From Actibacterium sp. (GTDB lineage Bacteria; Pseudomonadota; Alphaproteobacteria; Rhodobacterales; Rhodobacteraceae), in contig JADQCB010000043.1 in the NCBI GenBank assembly GCA_016278325.1, positions 18,241 through 82,240 on the forward strand: a stretch of DNA of 64,000 bases. Direction: 5' to 3'. The translations under genes and the position numbers were made by a program. Under the pieces are notes generated by a model, which searched no databases, was not told the origin of the DNA, and was given only the letters and a program-made list of their open reading frames with translations. How positions within the stretch are numbered: the first letter of the stretch is position 1; each line of letters opens with the position of its first letter. This document shows, in pieces, positions 52,416-60,897 of the stretch.

Positions 52416-53702
52416 TCAGCCCTCCGCCGGCGGCGCGATCAGGATCGCGCGGAAATCGTTGACATTGGTCAGCGTCGGCCCGGTGACCACCTGGTCGCCG
52501 AGCGCGGCGAAGAAACTGTGCGCGTCGTTGCGCCCGAGCATCTTTCCGGCGTCGATCCCAAGCCTTGCGGCACGGCGCAACGTGTCCGGGCGGACGATGG
52601 CGCCGGCCACCTCGGCGGCGCCATCCACGCCGTCGGTATCGCCGGCGATGGCATGGATCCCGGGCGCCGCGTTCAGGGCCAGCGCAAGCGCCAGGCAGAA
52701 CTCGGCATTCGGGCCGCCGACGCCGTCGCCATGCCGGGTGACGGTGCATTCCCCGCCTGACAACAGAACGACCGGCCGGTCGCCCGGGGCCATGTCGTCG
52801 GCGATCTTCATGGCCATCGCCGCCTGCGCCTGCGCGAGCTGGCGCGCCTCGCCCTCGATGGCGTCGCCCAGGATCTCGACACGGCATCCCGCGCCGGTCG
52901 CCATTTCCGCGGCCGCCTGCAGGGATTGGGCCGGTGCGGCGATGACCCTGTTGACGACATTCGAAAGCTGCGCCGCGCCCGGTGGCAGCACACCGGTTGC
53001 GCCGGCCAGAACGGCGGCGACCGCGGCGGGGATCTCAATGCCCCGCTCCTCCAGGATGGCGCGGGCCTGTGCCGGGGTCGAGCGATCCCCCACCGTCGGT
53101 CCCGATGCGATGATCGCCGGATCGTCCCCCGGCACGTCGGAAATCATCAGCGCCAGCATCCGTGCCGGATGGGCCATGGCGGCCAGTTGACCGCCTTTCA
53201 CCCGGCTGAGGTGCTTGCGCACGGTGTTCATCTCCGAGATCGTCGCGCCAGAGGCCAGAAGCGCGCTGTTGATGGCCTGTTTCTGTTCCAGCGTGATGTC
53301 GCCGCCCGGTTGCACCAGCAGGGCCGAGCCGCCGCCCGAGATCAGCGCAAGAACGAAATCGTCGGGCCCCAGGCCCTTAAGCCGCGACAGGATCCGGGCG
53401 GTGGCGGCAGATCCGGCCGGATCCGGCACCGGGTGCCCGGCCTCCACGATCTCGATCTTGCGCGTGGGGCGCGCATGGCCGTAGCGGGTGATCACCAGCC
53501 CTTCGACATCGCCCCAGCTTTGCTCTACCGCCTCGGCCATGCGCGCCGACGCCTTGCCGGCGCCGATCACCAGGACACGGCCGGGCGGCTTTTGCGGCAG
53601 CGCTGCGGGGACACAAAGCATTGGATCCGCACGCTCCACCGCCCGCGCGAAGAGTTCGCGAAGGAAGCGGTCCGGGTCTTCGGTGGCCTCGCTCGGGGGC
53701 AT
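52416..53702 (-). CDS. Glycerate kinase (MOFRL family, GckA/TtuD type)
   Basis: Glycerate 2-kinase of the class found in the serine and photorespiratory pathways, 428 aa. The N-terminal DUF4147 domain (about 10-240) holds RVLVIGAGKASARMAEAVE (about 43-61) and ALISGGGSALL; the C-terminal MOFRL domain (about 315-420) has LLSGGECTVTRHG and AGDTDGVDGAAEVAGA. The ATG at 53702 has GAGAAGG at good spacing. It probably phosphorylates glycerate coming from glyoxylate. The Rrf2 gene lies 32 bases upstream. Confidence 0.93.
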   Translation of the reverse strand: MPPSEATEDPDRFLRELFARAVERADPMLCVPAALPQKPPGRVLVIGAGKASARMAEAVEQSWGDVEGLVITRYGHARPTRKIEIVEAGHPVPDPAGSAATARILSRLKGLGPDDFVLALISGGGSALLVQPGGDITLEQKQAINSALLASGATISEMNTVRKHLSRVKGGQLAAMAHPARMLALMISDVPGDDPAIIASGPTVGDRSTPAQARAILEERGIEIPAAVAAVLAGATGVLPPGAAQLSNVVNRVIAAPAQSLQAAAEMATGAGCRVEILGDAIEGEARQLAQAQAAMAMKIADDMAPGDRPVVLLSGGECTVTRHGDGVGGPNAEFCLALALALNAAPGIHAIAGDTDGVDGAAEVAGAIVRPDTLRRAARLGIDAGKMLGRNDAHSFFAALGDQVVTGPTLTNVNDFRAILIAPPAEG

Positions 53703-53734
53703 GTGCATCCTTCTCGGCACGCGGTGATGGCAGA

Positions 53735-54169
53735 TCAGGGCAGGGCCAGCGCCGCATGAAGCGGGCGGTTGTCGCGGACAAGATCGGCCAGGCTGACCTT
53801 GTCCAGTGTCGCATAGAACGCTTCGAGCGCACCGCCCAGAATGTCGCGCAACGAACAGATCTCCATGATCGGGCAGGTGTTTTCCTGCGCGGAAAAGCAC
53901 TCGATGAAGGGCACGCCGGATTCAAGTTGGCGAAAGATCGGCCCGACGAGGATCTGGTCGGGCGGTCGGGCCAGCATGACACCGCCATGGCGTCCCCGCG
54001 CGGTTTTCAGAACCCCCAGCTGGCCGAGCGCATGGATCACCTGGGCCATGTGGTTTTCGGAACTGTTGCAATCGCGCGCGATGTCGGTCTTGCGCACCAG
54101 TCGCCCATCGTTCACGGCGCAATGCATCAATGCACGCATTGCCAGGTTCGTTTTCCTCGTCAGTCGCAT
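53735..54169 (-). CDS. Rrf2 family transcriptional regulator, NsrR-like
   Basis: A 144-aa winged-helix regulator of the Rrf2 family. The DNA-binding helix region is KTDIARDCNSSENHMAQVIHAL (about 27-48). Three Cys residues (CFSAQENTCPIMEIC, about 91-105) are placed as in Fe-S members such as NsrR, IscR or RirA; LADLV near the end recalls NsrR. Nitric oxide or iron sensing is likely. It precedes the glycerate kinase gene. GGGGGGT lies before the ATG. Confidence 0.88.
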   Translation of the reverse strand: MRLTRKTNLAMRALMHCAVNDGRLVRKTDIARDCNSSENHMAQVIHALGQLGVLKTARGRHGGVMLARPPDQILVGPIFRQLESGVPFIECFSAQENTCPIMEICSLRDILGGALEAFYATLDKVSLADLVRDNRPLHAALALP

Positions 54170-54181
54170 TTACCCCCCGTT

Positions 54182-54198
54182 GGCGGGACGATCCCGCC
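54182..54198. promoter_or_regulatory. Dyad in the leader of the Rrf2 gene
   Basis: GGCGGGA (54182-54188) and TCCCGCC (54192-54198) form a perfect 7-base hairpin with a 3-base gap, 13 bases upstream of the Rrf2 start. It could affect translation, be an operator, or end znuB transcription; no T-run follows on either strand. Confidence 0.35.
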
Positions 54199-54275
54199 CA
54201 TTATTCTTGTCGTAACCTGTCAGTGATACGGAATCCGGGAAAGCCTGCCTTGATCGAGATCAGATATCAAACGGG

Positions 54276-55061
54276 TCATCCCCTTCGCGGCACCGCAAGG
54301 CCCAGCACGAACAACAGCGCCGCCGCCGCCACGATGGACGGCCCGGCGGGCGTGTCGAACCGGAACGACGCCCAGAGCCCGGCCAGAACGGCAAGCGCGC
54401 CGATTGCCGTTGCCAATGCGGCCATCGCCTCGGGCGTGCGCGACGGGCCGCGCGCGGCGGCGGCCGGGATGATCAGCATCGCCACGATCAGCAGCGCCCC
54501 GACCACCTTGATCGCCACCGCAACCACCAGCGCCAGCGCCAGCGTCAGCACCAGGCGTTCGCGCCGCGGGTTCAGGTCCGCCGCCACGGCCAGATCCTCG
54601 TTCAGCGTCGTGGTCAGCAGGGCCGACCAGCGCCAGATCAGCAACGCCAGAACCGCGGCGACGCCGATCCAGATGAACGCCAGATCGCGGCGCCCCACAG
54701 CCAGGATGTCGCCGAACAGATAAGCCGTCAGATTGACACGCGCGCCCTGCACGAATGAAACACCGACCAGGCCGAAGGACAGCGCCGCGTGGGCCATCAC
54801 GCCCAGCGTGGTGTCCATCGCCAGGCCCCGGTCGGTCAGGGCGCTGACCGCCAGCGCCATCAACAAGGCCACGGCCAGCGTTCCGACGAAGATATTCGCC
54901 GGGATTGCCAGCGCCAGGGCCACGCCGAGGATCGCCGCGTGGCTGGTGGCCTCGCCGAAATAGGCCATGCGCCGCCAGACCACGAAACAGCCCAGTGGGC
55001 CGGCGGCAAGCGCCACGCCCAGACCGGCCAGGAAAACGCGCAGCAGGAAATCATCGAGCAT
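54276..55061 (-). CDS. znuB: High-affinity zinc ABC transporter permease ZnuB
   Basis: Inner-membrane permease of the ZnuABC zinc importer, 261 aa, ABC-3 family. About eight hydrophobic segments are visible; FVVWRRMAYFGEATSHAAILGVAL (about 22-45) is the family signature. GGAGCAAGACG precedes the ATG at 55061. It overlaps znuC by 11 bases. Zinc specificity follows from the Zur neighbour. Confidence 0.93.
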   Translation of the reverse strand: MLDDFLLRVFLAGLGVALAAGPLGCFVVWRRMAYFGEATSHAAILGVALALAIPANIFVGTLAVALLMALAVSALTDRGLAMDTTLGVMAHAALSFGLVGVSFVQGARVNLTAYLFGDILAVGRRDLAFIWIGVAAVLALLIWRWSALLTTTLNEDLAVAADLNPRRERLVLTLALALVVAVAIKVVGALLIVAMLIIPAAAARGPSRTPEAMAALATAIGALAVLAGLWASFRFDTPAGPSIVAAAALLFVLGLAVPRRG

Positions 55062-55785
55062 CGTCTTGCTCCGCGTGGTCGTGATCGTGGTCATGCGCGT
55101 GCTGATACAGCGCGAATGCCCCGCCGGTGCCGAGCCCGAACAGCGCGCGGTATTCCGGCGCATTCGCCACGACCTTGGGCGCGCCCTGGCAGCAGACATG
55201 ACCGTTCAGGCAGATCACCCTGTCCGATGCGCTCATGACAACATGCAGATCATGGCTGACCATCAGGATGGCGGCGCCGGTCTCGGCGCGGACATCCTCG
55301 ACCAGCTTGTAGAATGCCGCCGTTCCGGGTTGGTCCAGCCCCTGCGTCGGCTCGTCCATGATCAGGATCTGCGGAACGGCCAGCAGCGCCCGGGCCAGCA
55401 GAACGCGCTGAAGCTGCCCGCCCGACAGCGTCGCCAGCGACTGGCCCTCGATGCCGGGCACGCCGACGCGGGCCAGCGCGGCGCGGGCGGCGTCCGCGCG
55501 GCGGCGCACCGGCAGCGACAGGAACCGGCGCACCGTCAGCGGCATCCGCCCGTCCATCGCCAGTCGCTGCGGCATATAGCCGATTGCCAGGCCCTGCTTG
55601 CGCGTCACCTTGCCCGTGGCGGGGCGGATCGCCCCCAGCAGCACCCGCAGCAATGTCGACTTGCCCGACCCGTTCGGCCCGATGACGGTCACGATTTCGC
55701 CCGGGTGGATGGCAATGTCCACGTTGCGCAGCACCTCGGCACCGCCGAAACGCACGCTGACATCTTCTGCCGACAACGGTGTCAT
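55051..55785 (-). CDS. znuC: Zinc ABC transporter ATP-binding protein ZnuC
   Basis: ATPase of the zinc importer, 244 aa. Walker A is GPNGSGKS (36-43), the signature LSGGQLQR, and Walker B ILIMDEPTQGLD; SHDLH is the H-loop. The C-terminus has a His/Asp-rich tail, QHAHDHDHDHAEQDD, as in ZnuC proteins. It overlaps zur by 4 bases at its start, so zur-znuC-znuB is one operon. Confidence 0.95.
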   Translation of the reverse strand: MTPLSAEDVSVRFGGAEVLRNVDIAIHPGEIVTVIGPNGSGKSTLLRVLLGAIRPATGKVTRKQGLAIGYMPQRLAMDGRMPLTVRRFLSLPVRRRADAARAALARVGVPGIEGQSLATLSGGQLQRVLLARALLAVPQILIMDEPTQGLDQPGTAAFYKLVEDVRAETGAAILMVSHDLHVVMSASDRVICLNGHVCCQGAPKVVANAPEYRALFGLGTGGAFALYQHAHDHDHDHAEQDDAR

Positions 55786-56273
55786 GTGCGCGCCACGCAG
55801 GCGGGGCAAAGGCCCAGGGCCTCGATATTCGCGCGTTCGATGACAAAACCGGTCGGGGTGGCGGCGGCCTCCAGCGCCGAGGCCACCCCGGCGCCCGGCG
55901 CTTCGGCGATCTGGTCGCAGGACTTGCAGATCAGGAAGACCGGGCTGTGCCGCTCGCCCGGGTGCATGCAGGCGGCAAATGCGTTCAGGCGCCTGATGCG
56001 ATGCGCGAACCCGTTTTCGACCAGAAATTCCAGCGCGCGATAGGCCACCGGCGGCTGTCTTGCAAACCCGTCCTGCGACAGCCGTTCCAGCACCTCGTAG
56101 GCGCCCATCGCCCGGTGCGCTTCGAGAAGGATCTCGAGCGTTCGCCGGCGCACCGGCGTCAGCCGCAGCCCCTGCGATACGGCCAGCGCGCCGGCCCGCG
56201 CCAGAACATCGCCGGCGCATGTCTCGTGGTCATGTGTGGCGAAAGCCAGCGGCAGGGTATCGTTTTTCGTCAT
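55782..56273 (-). CDS. zur: Zinc uptake regulator Zur (Fur family)
   Basis: Fur-family repressor of 163 aa. The winged-helix part includes LRLTPVRRRTLEILLEAHRAMGAYEVL (about 37-63), and the metal sites are CMHPGERHSP (about 112-121), CKSCDQ (about 127-132) and CPAC near the end: two CxxC pairs for the structural zinc. The ATG at 56273 starts MTKNDTLPL. It overlaps znuC and is divergent from znuA, with a Zur-like box between. Confidence 0.94.
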   Translation of the reverse strand: MTKNDTLPLAFATHDHETCAGDVLARAGALAVSQGLRLTPVRRRTLEILLEAHRAMGAYEVLERLSQDGFARQPPVAYRALEFLVENGFAHRIRRLNAFAACMHPGERHSPVFLICKSCDQIAEAPGAGVASALEAAATPTGFVIERANIEALGLCPACVART

Positions 56274-56284
56274 GCCGCTGTCTT

Positions 56285-56307
56285 GACATGTAATGCTATA
56301 ACATATC
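56285..56307. promoter_or_regulatory. Candidate Zur box between zur and znuA
   Basis: A 23-base imperfect palindrome whose core is ATGTAAT (56288-56294) GCT ATAACAT (56298-56304), flanked by GAC and ATC. Eight of eleven paired positions match. It resembles alphaproteobacterial Zur operators (ATGTTAT/ATAACAT arms) and overlaps a TTGACA -35 box at 56283-56288. It probably controls both divergent transcripts. Confidence 0.75.
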
Positions 56308-56346
56308 AACAGGAATGTCCCGAACCCGCAAAGTGGAGCCCTTGCC

Positions 56347-57216
56347 ATGCGTCTTGCCCTGATCCTTCTGATCCTGATCGTTCGTCCGGCACATGCTGAT
56401 GTCCCGCGCGTGATGACCGACGTTCCGGCCGTTCACGCGCTTGTGGCGCAGGTCATGGAGGGGCTTGGAACGCCGGGGATCGTGCTGGACCGTGGCGCCG
56501 ATGCGCATCACTTCCAGCTGCGCCCCAGCCAGGCGCGCGCCCTGTCGCGGGCCGATCTGGTGTTCTGGGTCGGTCCCGCACTGACGCCATGGCTGGGCCG
56601 GGCGCTGGACGGGATCGGGGGCGGGGCCCTGTCGGTTCCGTTGATGGAGCCGGACGAGGATCACGCGCGGCACGCGGACCGGCACACCGATGCCCATGGC
56701 GCGATCCATGCCTGGCTGGATCCGGCCGTCGCGCAGGGCTGGGTTGGCCAGATCGCGCGCCGCCTGGCAGAGGCCGACCCGGACAACGCCGAGGTTTATG
56801 CCGCCAACGCCGCGCGCGCCAGGGACCGGATTTCCGCCACGACCCGCGCAGTCAGGGAGATTCTGGCGCCGGTCGGGCAGGCGCCGATCGTCACCTATCA
56901 CGATGCCTATGGCCCGTTCGCCGATGCATTCGGCCTGACCATCGCCGGCAGCATTGCCCAGGGCGATGCCGCAGCCCCGGGCGCGGGGCGCCTGGCCGAT
57001 CTCCGGGCGCTGCTGGCCAAGGGTGGCGCCGTCTGCGTGTTCCCCGATGCGCAACAGGATCCGGCGCTGATCCGGACCGTCACCGAGGGAACCGGCGCGC
57101 GGATCGGCGCGGCCCTCGATCCGACCGGGACCATGCTGGACTATGGCCCGGATCTTTACGAGCGTCTTCTGACAACGCTTGCCCGCGCCATCGCGGACTG
57201 CGTCACCGGGCGATAG
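56347..57216 (+). CDS. znuA: Zinc ABC transporter substrate-binding protein ZnuA
   Basis: Periplasmic zinc-binding protein, 289 aa, with a signal peptide (1-17, ending AHA). Zinc ligands include His in GADAHHFQLRPSQ (about 50-62), a His/Asp-rich loop EDHARHADRHTDAHG (about 104-118), and HDAYGPFA (about 184). The His-rich loop is typical of ZnuA. It is divergent from zur and preceded by the Zur-like box. Confidence 0.95.
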   Translation: MRLALILLILIVRPAHADVPRVMTDVPAVHALVAQVMEGLGTPGIVLDRGADAHHFQLRPSQARALSRADLVFWVGPALTPWLGRALDGIGGGALSVPLMEPDEDHARHADRHTDAHGAIHAWLDPAVAQGWVGQIARRLAEADPDNAEVYAANAARARDRISATTRAVREILAPVGQAPIVTYHDAYGPFADAFGLTIAGSIAQGDAAAPGAGRLADLRALLAKGGAVCVFPDAQQDPALIRTVTEGTGARIGAALDPTGTMLDYGPDLYERLLTTLARAIADCVTGR

Positions 57217-57271
57217 GCGGCTTTAATCCGGTGCCGCGCCGGGGTATTGCGGGGTCGGGAACGGAGGGCGC

Positions 57272-58108
57272 ATGAGCGAGACCGAAACAAGCTGGATCGC
57301 CGCCGCGGCCGGGGCCGACCATGTGCATCTGCGCGCCATCGGCGTCAGCGGGGCGGTGCTGTCAGAGGATCACCCGCCGCGGTCGGACTGGCACGCCGCC
57401 GCACGTCGTCTTGCGGCCGGCGACACGCTGCCGGTCGTGGCCTGCGGCCTGCCCGAGGCGGGATTGCGCAAGGTGCCCGGAACGCCGATCCAGGACGCGC
57501 TTGCCGTGAAAGAGACGCATGGCCTGACCCTGGCCGCGATTCCCGGCCTGGCGCAGGAAACCCCCAGCCATGTCACCACTGGTGCGGAAACCGCGATCGC
57601 GGGTTTCCTTTCGCTGAATCCGAAATTCGACGGCGTGCTGTGCCTGCCGGGGCCGCAGACGACATGGGCGCATGTCTCGGCCGAAGAAGTGGTCAGTTTC
57701 CAGACCTGCCTCTCGCAGCCGCTCGGCCAGGCAATCGAGACCTGGCTGGAACTGGACGCCGCGGCCTGGGACGACGCCACCTTCGAAAGCGCGCTGACCG
57801 ACACGCTGGCCCGGCCCGAGCGGCTGGCCGAGCGGCTGGCAGCGATCCGGGGCGCCGGGATGTTGCTGGGGCTGGATCCCGCGGCGGCCCGGGGGCGGCT
57901 GTGGGGCGCGCTGATCGGGGCAGAGCTGGCGGCGATGCGCCCGTATTGGCTGGGTCAACAGGTCGCGGTCGTGGGCGGCGGCACGCTGGCAGGGGCCTAT
58001 GTTTCGGCGATTACGGCCCAGGGCCTGCCACCGATCCGGGCCGACGGGGCGGCGATGCTGCTCAAGGGGCTGGCCGAAGGGCACCGCCGGCTTGCGATGG
58101 GGGCCTAG
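57272..58108 (+). CDS. DgoK-like protein with degenerate kinase motifs
   Basis: A 278-aa member of the 2-dehydro-3-deoxygalactonokinase (DgoK) family by overall layout and the LCLPGP segment. However the N-terminal phosphate motif, normally DWGTS-like, reads AAAGAD (about 11-16); the usual GxRQGW reads EAGLRKV; and the CLPGTHSKW region reads CLPGPQTTW. These are key nucleotide and substrate residues in the family, so kinase activity is doubtful. It lies 55 bases after znuA and overlaps the convergent puuD by 4 bases. No galactonate pathway gene is nearby. Confidence 0.72.
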   Translation: MSETETSWIAAAAGADHVHLRAIGVSGAVLSEDHPPRSDWHAAARRLAAGDTLPVVACGLPEAGLRKVPGTPIQDALAVKETHGLTLAAIPGLAQETPSHVTTGAETAIAGFLSLNPKFDGVLCLPGPQTTWAHVSAEEVVSFQTCLSQPLGQAIETWLELDAAAWDDATFESALTDTLARPERLAERLAAIRGAGMLLGLDPAAARGRLWGALIGAELAAMRPYWLGQQVAVVGGGTLAGAYVSAITAQGLPPIRADGAAMLLKGLAEGHRRLAMGA

Positions 58109-59349
58109 CCGGGCTCACCTTCGACGACCGAGCGATACCAGGCCACGATGGCCTTGCGTTCCGCCGGCTCCATGTAAGAGACGTTCGCGGGCGGCATCGC
58201 GTGGGTAAGGCCGGCCTGAAGGAAGATTTGCCGTGCATGGCGGGCGACATCGGCCTCTGTTTCCAGAACCACCCCTTTGGGCGGGTGGATCATCCCCTCC
58301 CAGGCCGGCCGCTGCGCGTGGCACATCGAACAGCGCCCGGCGATCGTGTAATAGACATCGTCGAACCCGTCGTCGGCGGCGAACCGGGCCGCGCGGCCGG
58401 TCAGCGCGGCGGCCTCCTCAGGGCTGTCCGTCTCGGAATAAAGGGGCGCCAGCGACAGGCCCATGATCGCCAGGAACAGCGCTGCCGTGGCGGCCCAGGT
58501 CCAGCGCGGGTTGCCGGCGCCGGCATGGACCGTGTTGAAATAATGCCGGATCGTCACCCCCATCAGGAACACCAGGCTGGCGATCAGCCAGTTCCATTGC
58601 GACGCGAAGGCCAGCGGATAGTGGTTCGACAGCATCAGGAAAAGCACCGGAAGAGTCAGGTAATTGTTATGCGTCGAACGCTGCTTGGCGATGCGCCCGT
58701 ATTTCGGATCGGGGGTGCGCCCGGACCTGAGGTCACGCACGACGATCTTCTGGTTGGGGATGATGATCAGGAACACGTTCGCCGTCATGATGGTCGCCGT
58801 GAACGCGCCAAGATGCAGCAGCGCGGCCCGGCCCGAAAACACCTGGGTATAGCCCCAGGCCATCGCCACCAGGATCACGTAAAGCAGGATCATCAGTCGC
58901 GTGTTGTCGCTGCCCAGGCGTGACTTGCAGATCAGGTCGTAGGCGACCCAGCCGACCCCGAGCGAGCCTGCCGAGATCGCGATTGCCCCCCAGACCGGCA
59001 GGTCCAGCACCGCCGGGTCCACCAGGTAAAGGTCGGCGCCCAGGTAATAGACCAGCACCAGCAGGGCGACCCCCGACAGCCAGGTGGCATAGCTTTCCCA
59101 TTTGAACCAGGTCAGATGCTCGGGCAGATGTGCCGGCGCGACCAGGTATTTCTGTATGTGATAGAAACCGCCGCCATGAACCTGCCATTCCTCGCCCTGG
59201 ACGCCCGCGGGCAGGTTCGCCGCCCGGCGCAGGCCCAGATCCAGCGCGATGAAATAGAAGGATGAGCCGATCCAGGCGATCGCGGTGATGACATGCAGCC
59301 AGCGGACGGCGAACTGCGCCCATTCCTCGACCAGGATCAGTTCAAGCAT
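58105..59349 (-). CDS. puuD: Membrane urate hydroxylase PuuD with C-terminal cytochrome c domain
   Basis: Urate oxidase of the PuuD type, converting urate to 5-hydroxyisourate with electrons leaving through heme, 414 aa. It has about eight membrane helices (residues 12-300; for example WLHVITAIAWIGSSFYFIAL) with conserved His residues, and a C-terminal cytochrome c domain with CSMCH (about 334-338) and a distal Met in HAMPPANV. It is divergent from the LysR gene and next to uraH and puuE, completing a urate pathway. Confidence 0.93.
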   Translation of the reverse strand: MLELILVEEWAQFAVRWLHVITAIAWIGSSFYFIALDLGLRRAANLPAGVQGEEWQVHGGGFYHIQKYLVAPAHLPEHLTWFKWESYATWLSGVALLVLVYYLGADLYLVDPAVLDLPVWGAIAISAGSLGVGWVAYDLICKSRLGSDNTRLMILLYVILVAMAWGYTQVFSGRAALLHLGAFTATIMTANVFLIIIPNQKIVVRDLRSGRTPDPKYGRIAKQRSTHNNYLTLPVLFLMLSNHYPLAFASQWNWLIASLVFLMGVTIRHYFNTVHAGAGNPRWTWAATAALFLAIMGLSLAPLYSETDSPEEAAALTGRAARFAADDGFDDVYYTIAGRCSMCHAQRPAWEGMIHPPKGVVLETEADVARHARQIFLQAGLTHAMPPANVSYMEPAERKAIVAWYRSVVEGEPG

Positions 59350-59400
59350 CGCGTGTCTCCCGTTGCATGGCGCAAGGCTATACGGCGGAGCAGCTTTTTG

Positions 59401-59430
59401 TTAATTCTTGAAATGACACAGCACTTTCAA
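59401..59430. promoter_or_regulatory. Candidate LysR operator between puuD and lysR
   Basis: TTGAAA (59408-59413) and TTTCAA (59425-59430) form a perfect 6-base dyad with an 11-base spacer, fitting the T-N11-A form of LysR boxes. TTAATTCTTGAAA at 59401-59413 matches TTATTTCTTGAAA at 60828-60840 at 12 of 13 positions, in front of puuE. Confidence 0.55.
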
Positions 59431-59448
59431 ACGAAACCGAATAATCGC

Positions 59449-60384
59449 ATGGCCTATGTGAACAACATCAGAATGTTCGTGCGTGTCTATGAGCTGGGCA
59501 GCATGAGCGCGGCGGCGCGCGATCAGCGCACCTCGCCGGCCGTCGCCTCGTCGCGCATCGCCGAGCTGGAAAAGCATCTGGGCGTGCGGCTGTTCAACCG
59601 CACCACCCGCGCGCTGCAACCGACCCAGAACGGCAAGCTATTCTATGACGGGGCCCGGGCCATCCTGGAGGCGATCGAGGCGGCCGAGGCACAGGTCCAG
59701 CAATCCAGCGTCAGCCCCCGCGGAACGGTCTTCGTCGCCGCCCCGCTGGGGGTCGGCCGGCGGTTCATCGCCCCGCATGTGCCCGCGTTCAAGGATCTCT
59801 ATCCGCAGATCGACGTGCGGCTTCGGATGTCGGACCGGACCATCGACGTGACCAGCGAGGGGCTGGATGTCGCCTTTCACCTGGGGCCGTTGCTCGACAG
59901 CGATCTCAAGATCCGGTCGATTGCCCAGATCGAGCGCGTGTTATGCGCGGCACCCGGCTATATCGCCCGGCGCGGTCATCCCCGGTCGGGCACCGAACTG
60001 GTCGAGCAGGGGCACGAATGCCTGAACCTGCGTTTCCCCGGCGCGTTGGAATTCCGCTGGCCGCTGATGACGGCCGAGGGGCCGCATCGGTTCGAAGTGA
60101 CCGGTCCGCTGGAATCCGACGATGGCGACGTCCTGACCGACTGGGCGCTGGCCGGGCGCGGCATCGTGATGAAGCCGCTTTTCGAGGTGGCCGGCCATCT
60201 GCGCGACGGCACGCTTGTCAAGGTGGCCGAGGACACGCCGCCGATAGCGACACAGCTGGCCTGTCTCTATCCGTCGCGCCGGTTCAAGGACGCGAAGGTG
60301 CGCCTCTTCGTGGATTTCATGGTCGCGCGCTGCCGCGAAGAACTGGCCGCCAGGCTGTCCGCGACCGATCAGCTGCCCCGATAG
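59449..60384 (+). CDS. LysR family regulator of the urate cluster
   Basis: LysR-type regulator of 311 aa. The helix-turn-helix (about 5-62) reads [18 protein letters not shown] with [19 protein letters not shown]; the effector domain is about 92-295. Start at 59449 (MAYVNNIRM) is typical; an ATG at 59413 (MTQHFQ) would add 12 residues. It is encoded between puuD and uraH, and probably senses urate or an allantoin intermediate. Confidence 0.87.
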   Translation: MAYVNNIRMFVRVYELGSMSAAARDQRTSPAVASSRIAELEKHLGVRLFNRTTRALQPTQNGKLFYDGARAILEAIEAAEAQVQQSSVSPRGTVFVAAPLGVGRRFIAPHVPAFKDLYPQIDVRLRMSDRTIDVTSEGLDVAFHLGPLLDSDLKIRSIAQIERVLCAAPGYIARRGHPRSGTELVEQGHECLNLRFPGALEFRWPLMTAEGPHRFEVTGPLESDDGDVLTDWALAGRGIVMKPLFEVAGHLRDGTLVKVAEDTPPIATQLACLYPSRRFKDAKVRLFVDFMVARCREELAARLSATDQLPR

Positions 60385-60734
60385 GTCGAATAGCCGAACG
60401 GCGACAGCAGCAACGGCACATGGTAATGCGCAGCCGGGTCACCGATGCCGAAGCGGATCGGGATAACGTCCAGAAAGCGTGGCGGCGCGGAAGTTGTCTC
60501 GATGGCATCCAGATATGCCCCGGCATGAAATACCAGCTCGTAAATGCCGGTGGCGAACGCTGTTTCGGGCAGGATCGGGCTGTCGGTGCGGCCGTCGGAA
60601 TTGGTGGACAGGCTGCGCAGATGCCGGCGCGTTTCGCCCTCGATCCGGTAAAGATCGACCGAAAGCCCCGCCGCCGGTCGCCCCCGGGCCGTGTCCAGAA
60701 CATGCGTCGTCAGGTATCCGCCGCTTTTGGCCAT
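60369..60734 (-). CDS. uraH: 5-hydroxyisourate hydrolase
   Basis: Transthyretin-like hydrolase turning 5-hydroxyisourate into OHCU, 121 aa. The catalytic His is in [13 protein letters not shown] (about 10-22), Arg about 49 and the C-terminal signature [18 protein letters not shown] is complete. GAAGGGAACGAG precedes the ATG at 60734. It overlaps the 3' end of the lysR gene by 16 bases. It is divergent from puuE. Confidence 0.96.
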   Translation of the reverse strand: MAKSGGYLTTHVLDTARGRPAAGLSVDLYRIEGETRRHLRSLSTNSDGRTDSPILPETAFATGIYELVFHAGAYLDAIETTSAPPRFLDVIPIRFGIGDPAAHYHVPLLLSPFGYSTYRGS

Positions 60735-60811
60735 GCTCGTTCCCTTCGCGTGCTTTCAACACTGTGCCGATCGTGACACGATTGCCCCTGCCCTGTGTAG
60801 CGTCCGGGCGC

Positions 60812-60840
60812 CCTGAAGGTCTTTCAGTTATTTCTTGAAA
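60812..60840. promoter_or_regulatory. Shared regulatory element upstream of puuE
   Basis: CTGAAGGTCTTTCAG (60813-60827), a 5-base-arm dyad, is followed at once by TTATTTCTTGAAA (60828-60840), the near copy of the element in the puuD-lysR gap. TTTCA...TGAAA arms are 9 bases apart. Position 58-86 bases before puuE suits activation. Confidence 0.5.
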
Positions 60841-60897
60841 AACCGGCGCGGCGAAGAACGATACACATGGGCCAAGTATGACAGGCAGGAGCGTGCA

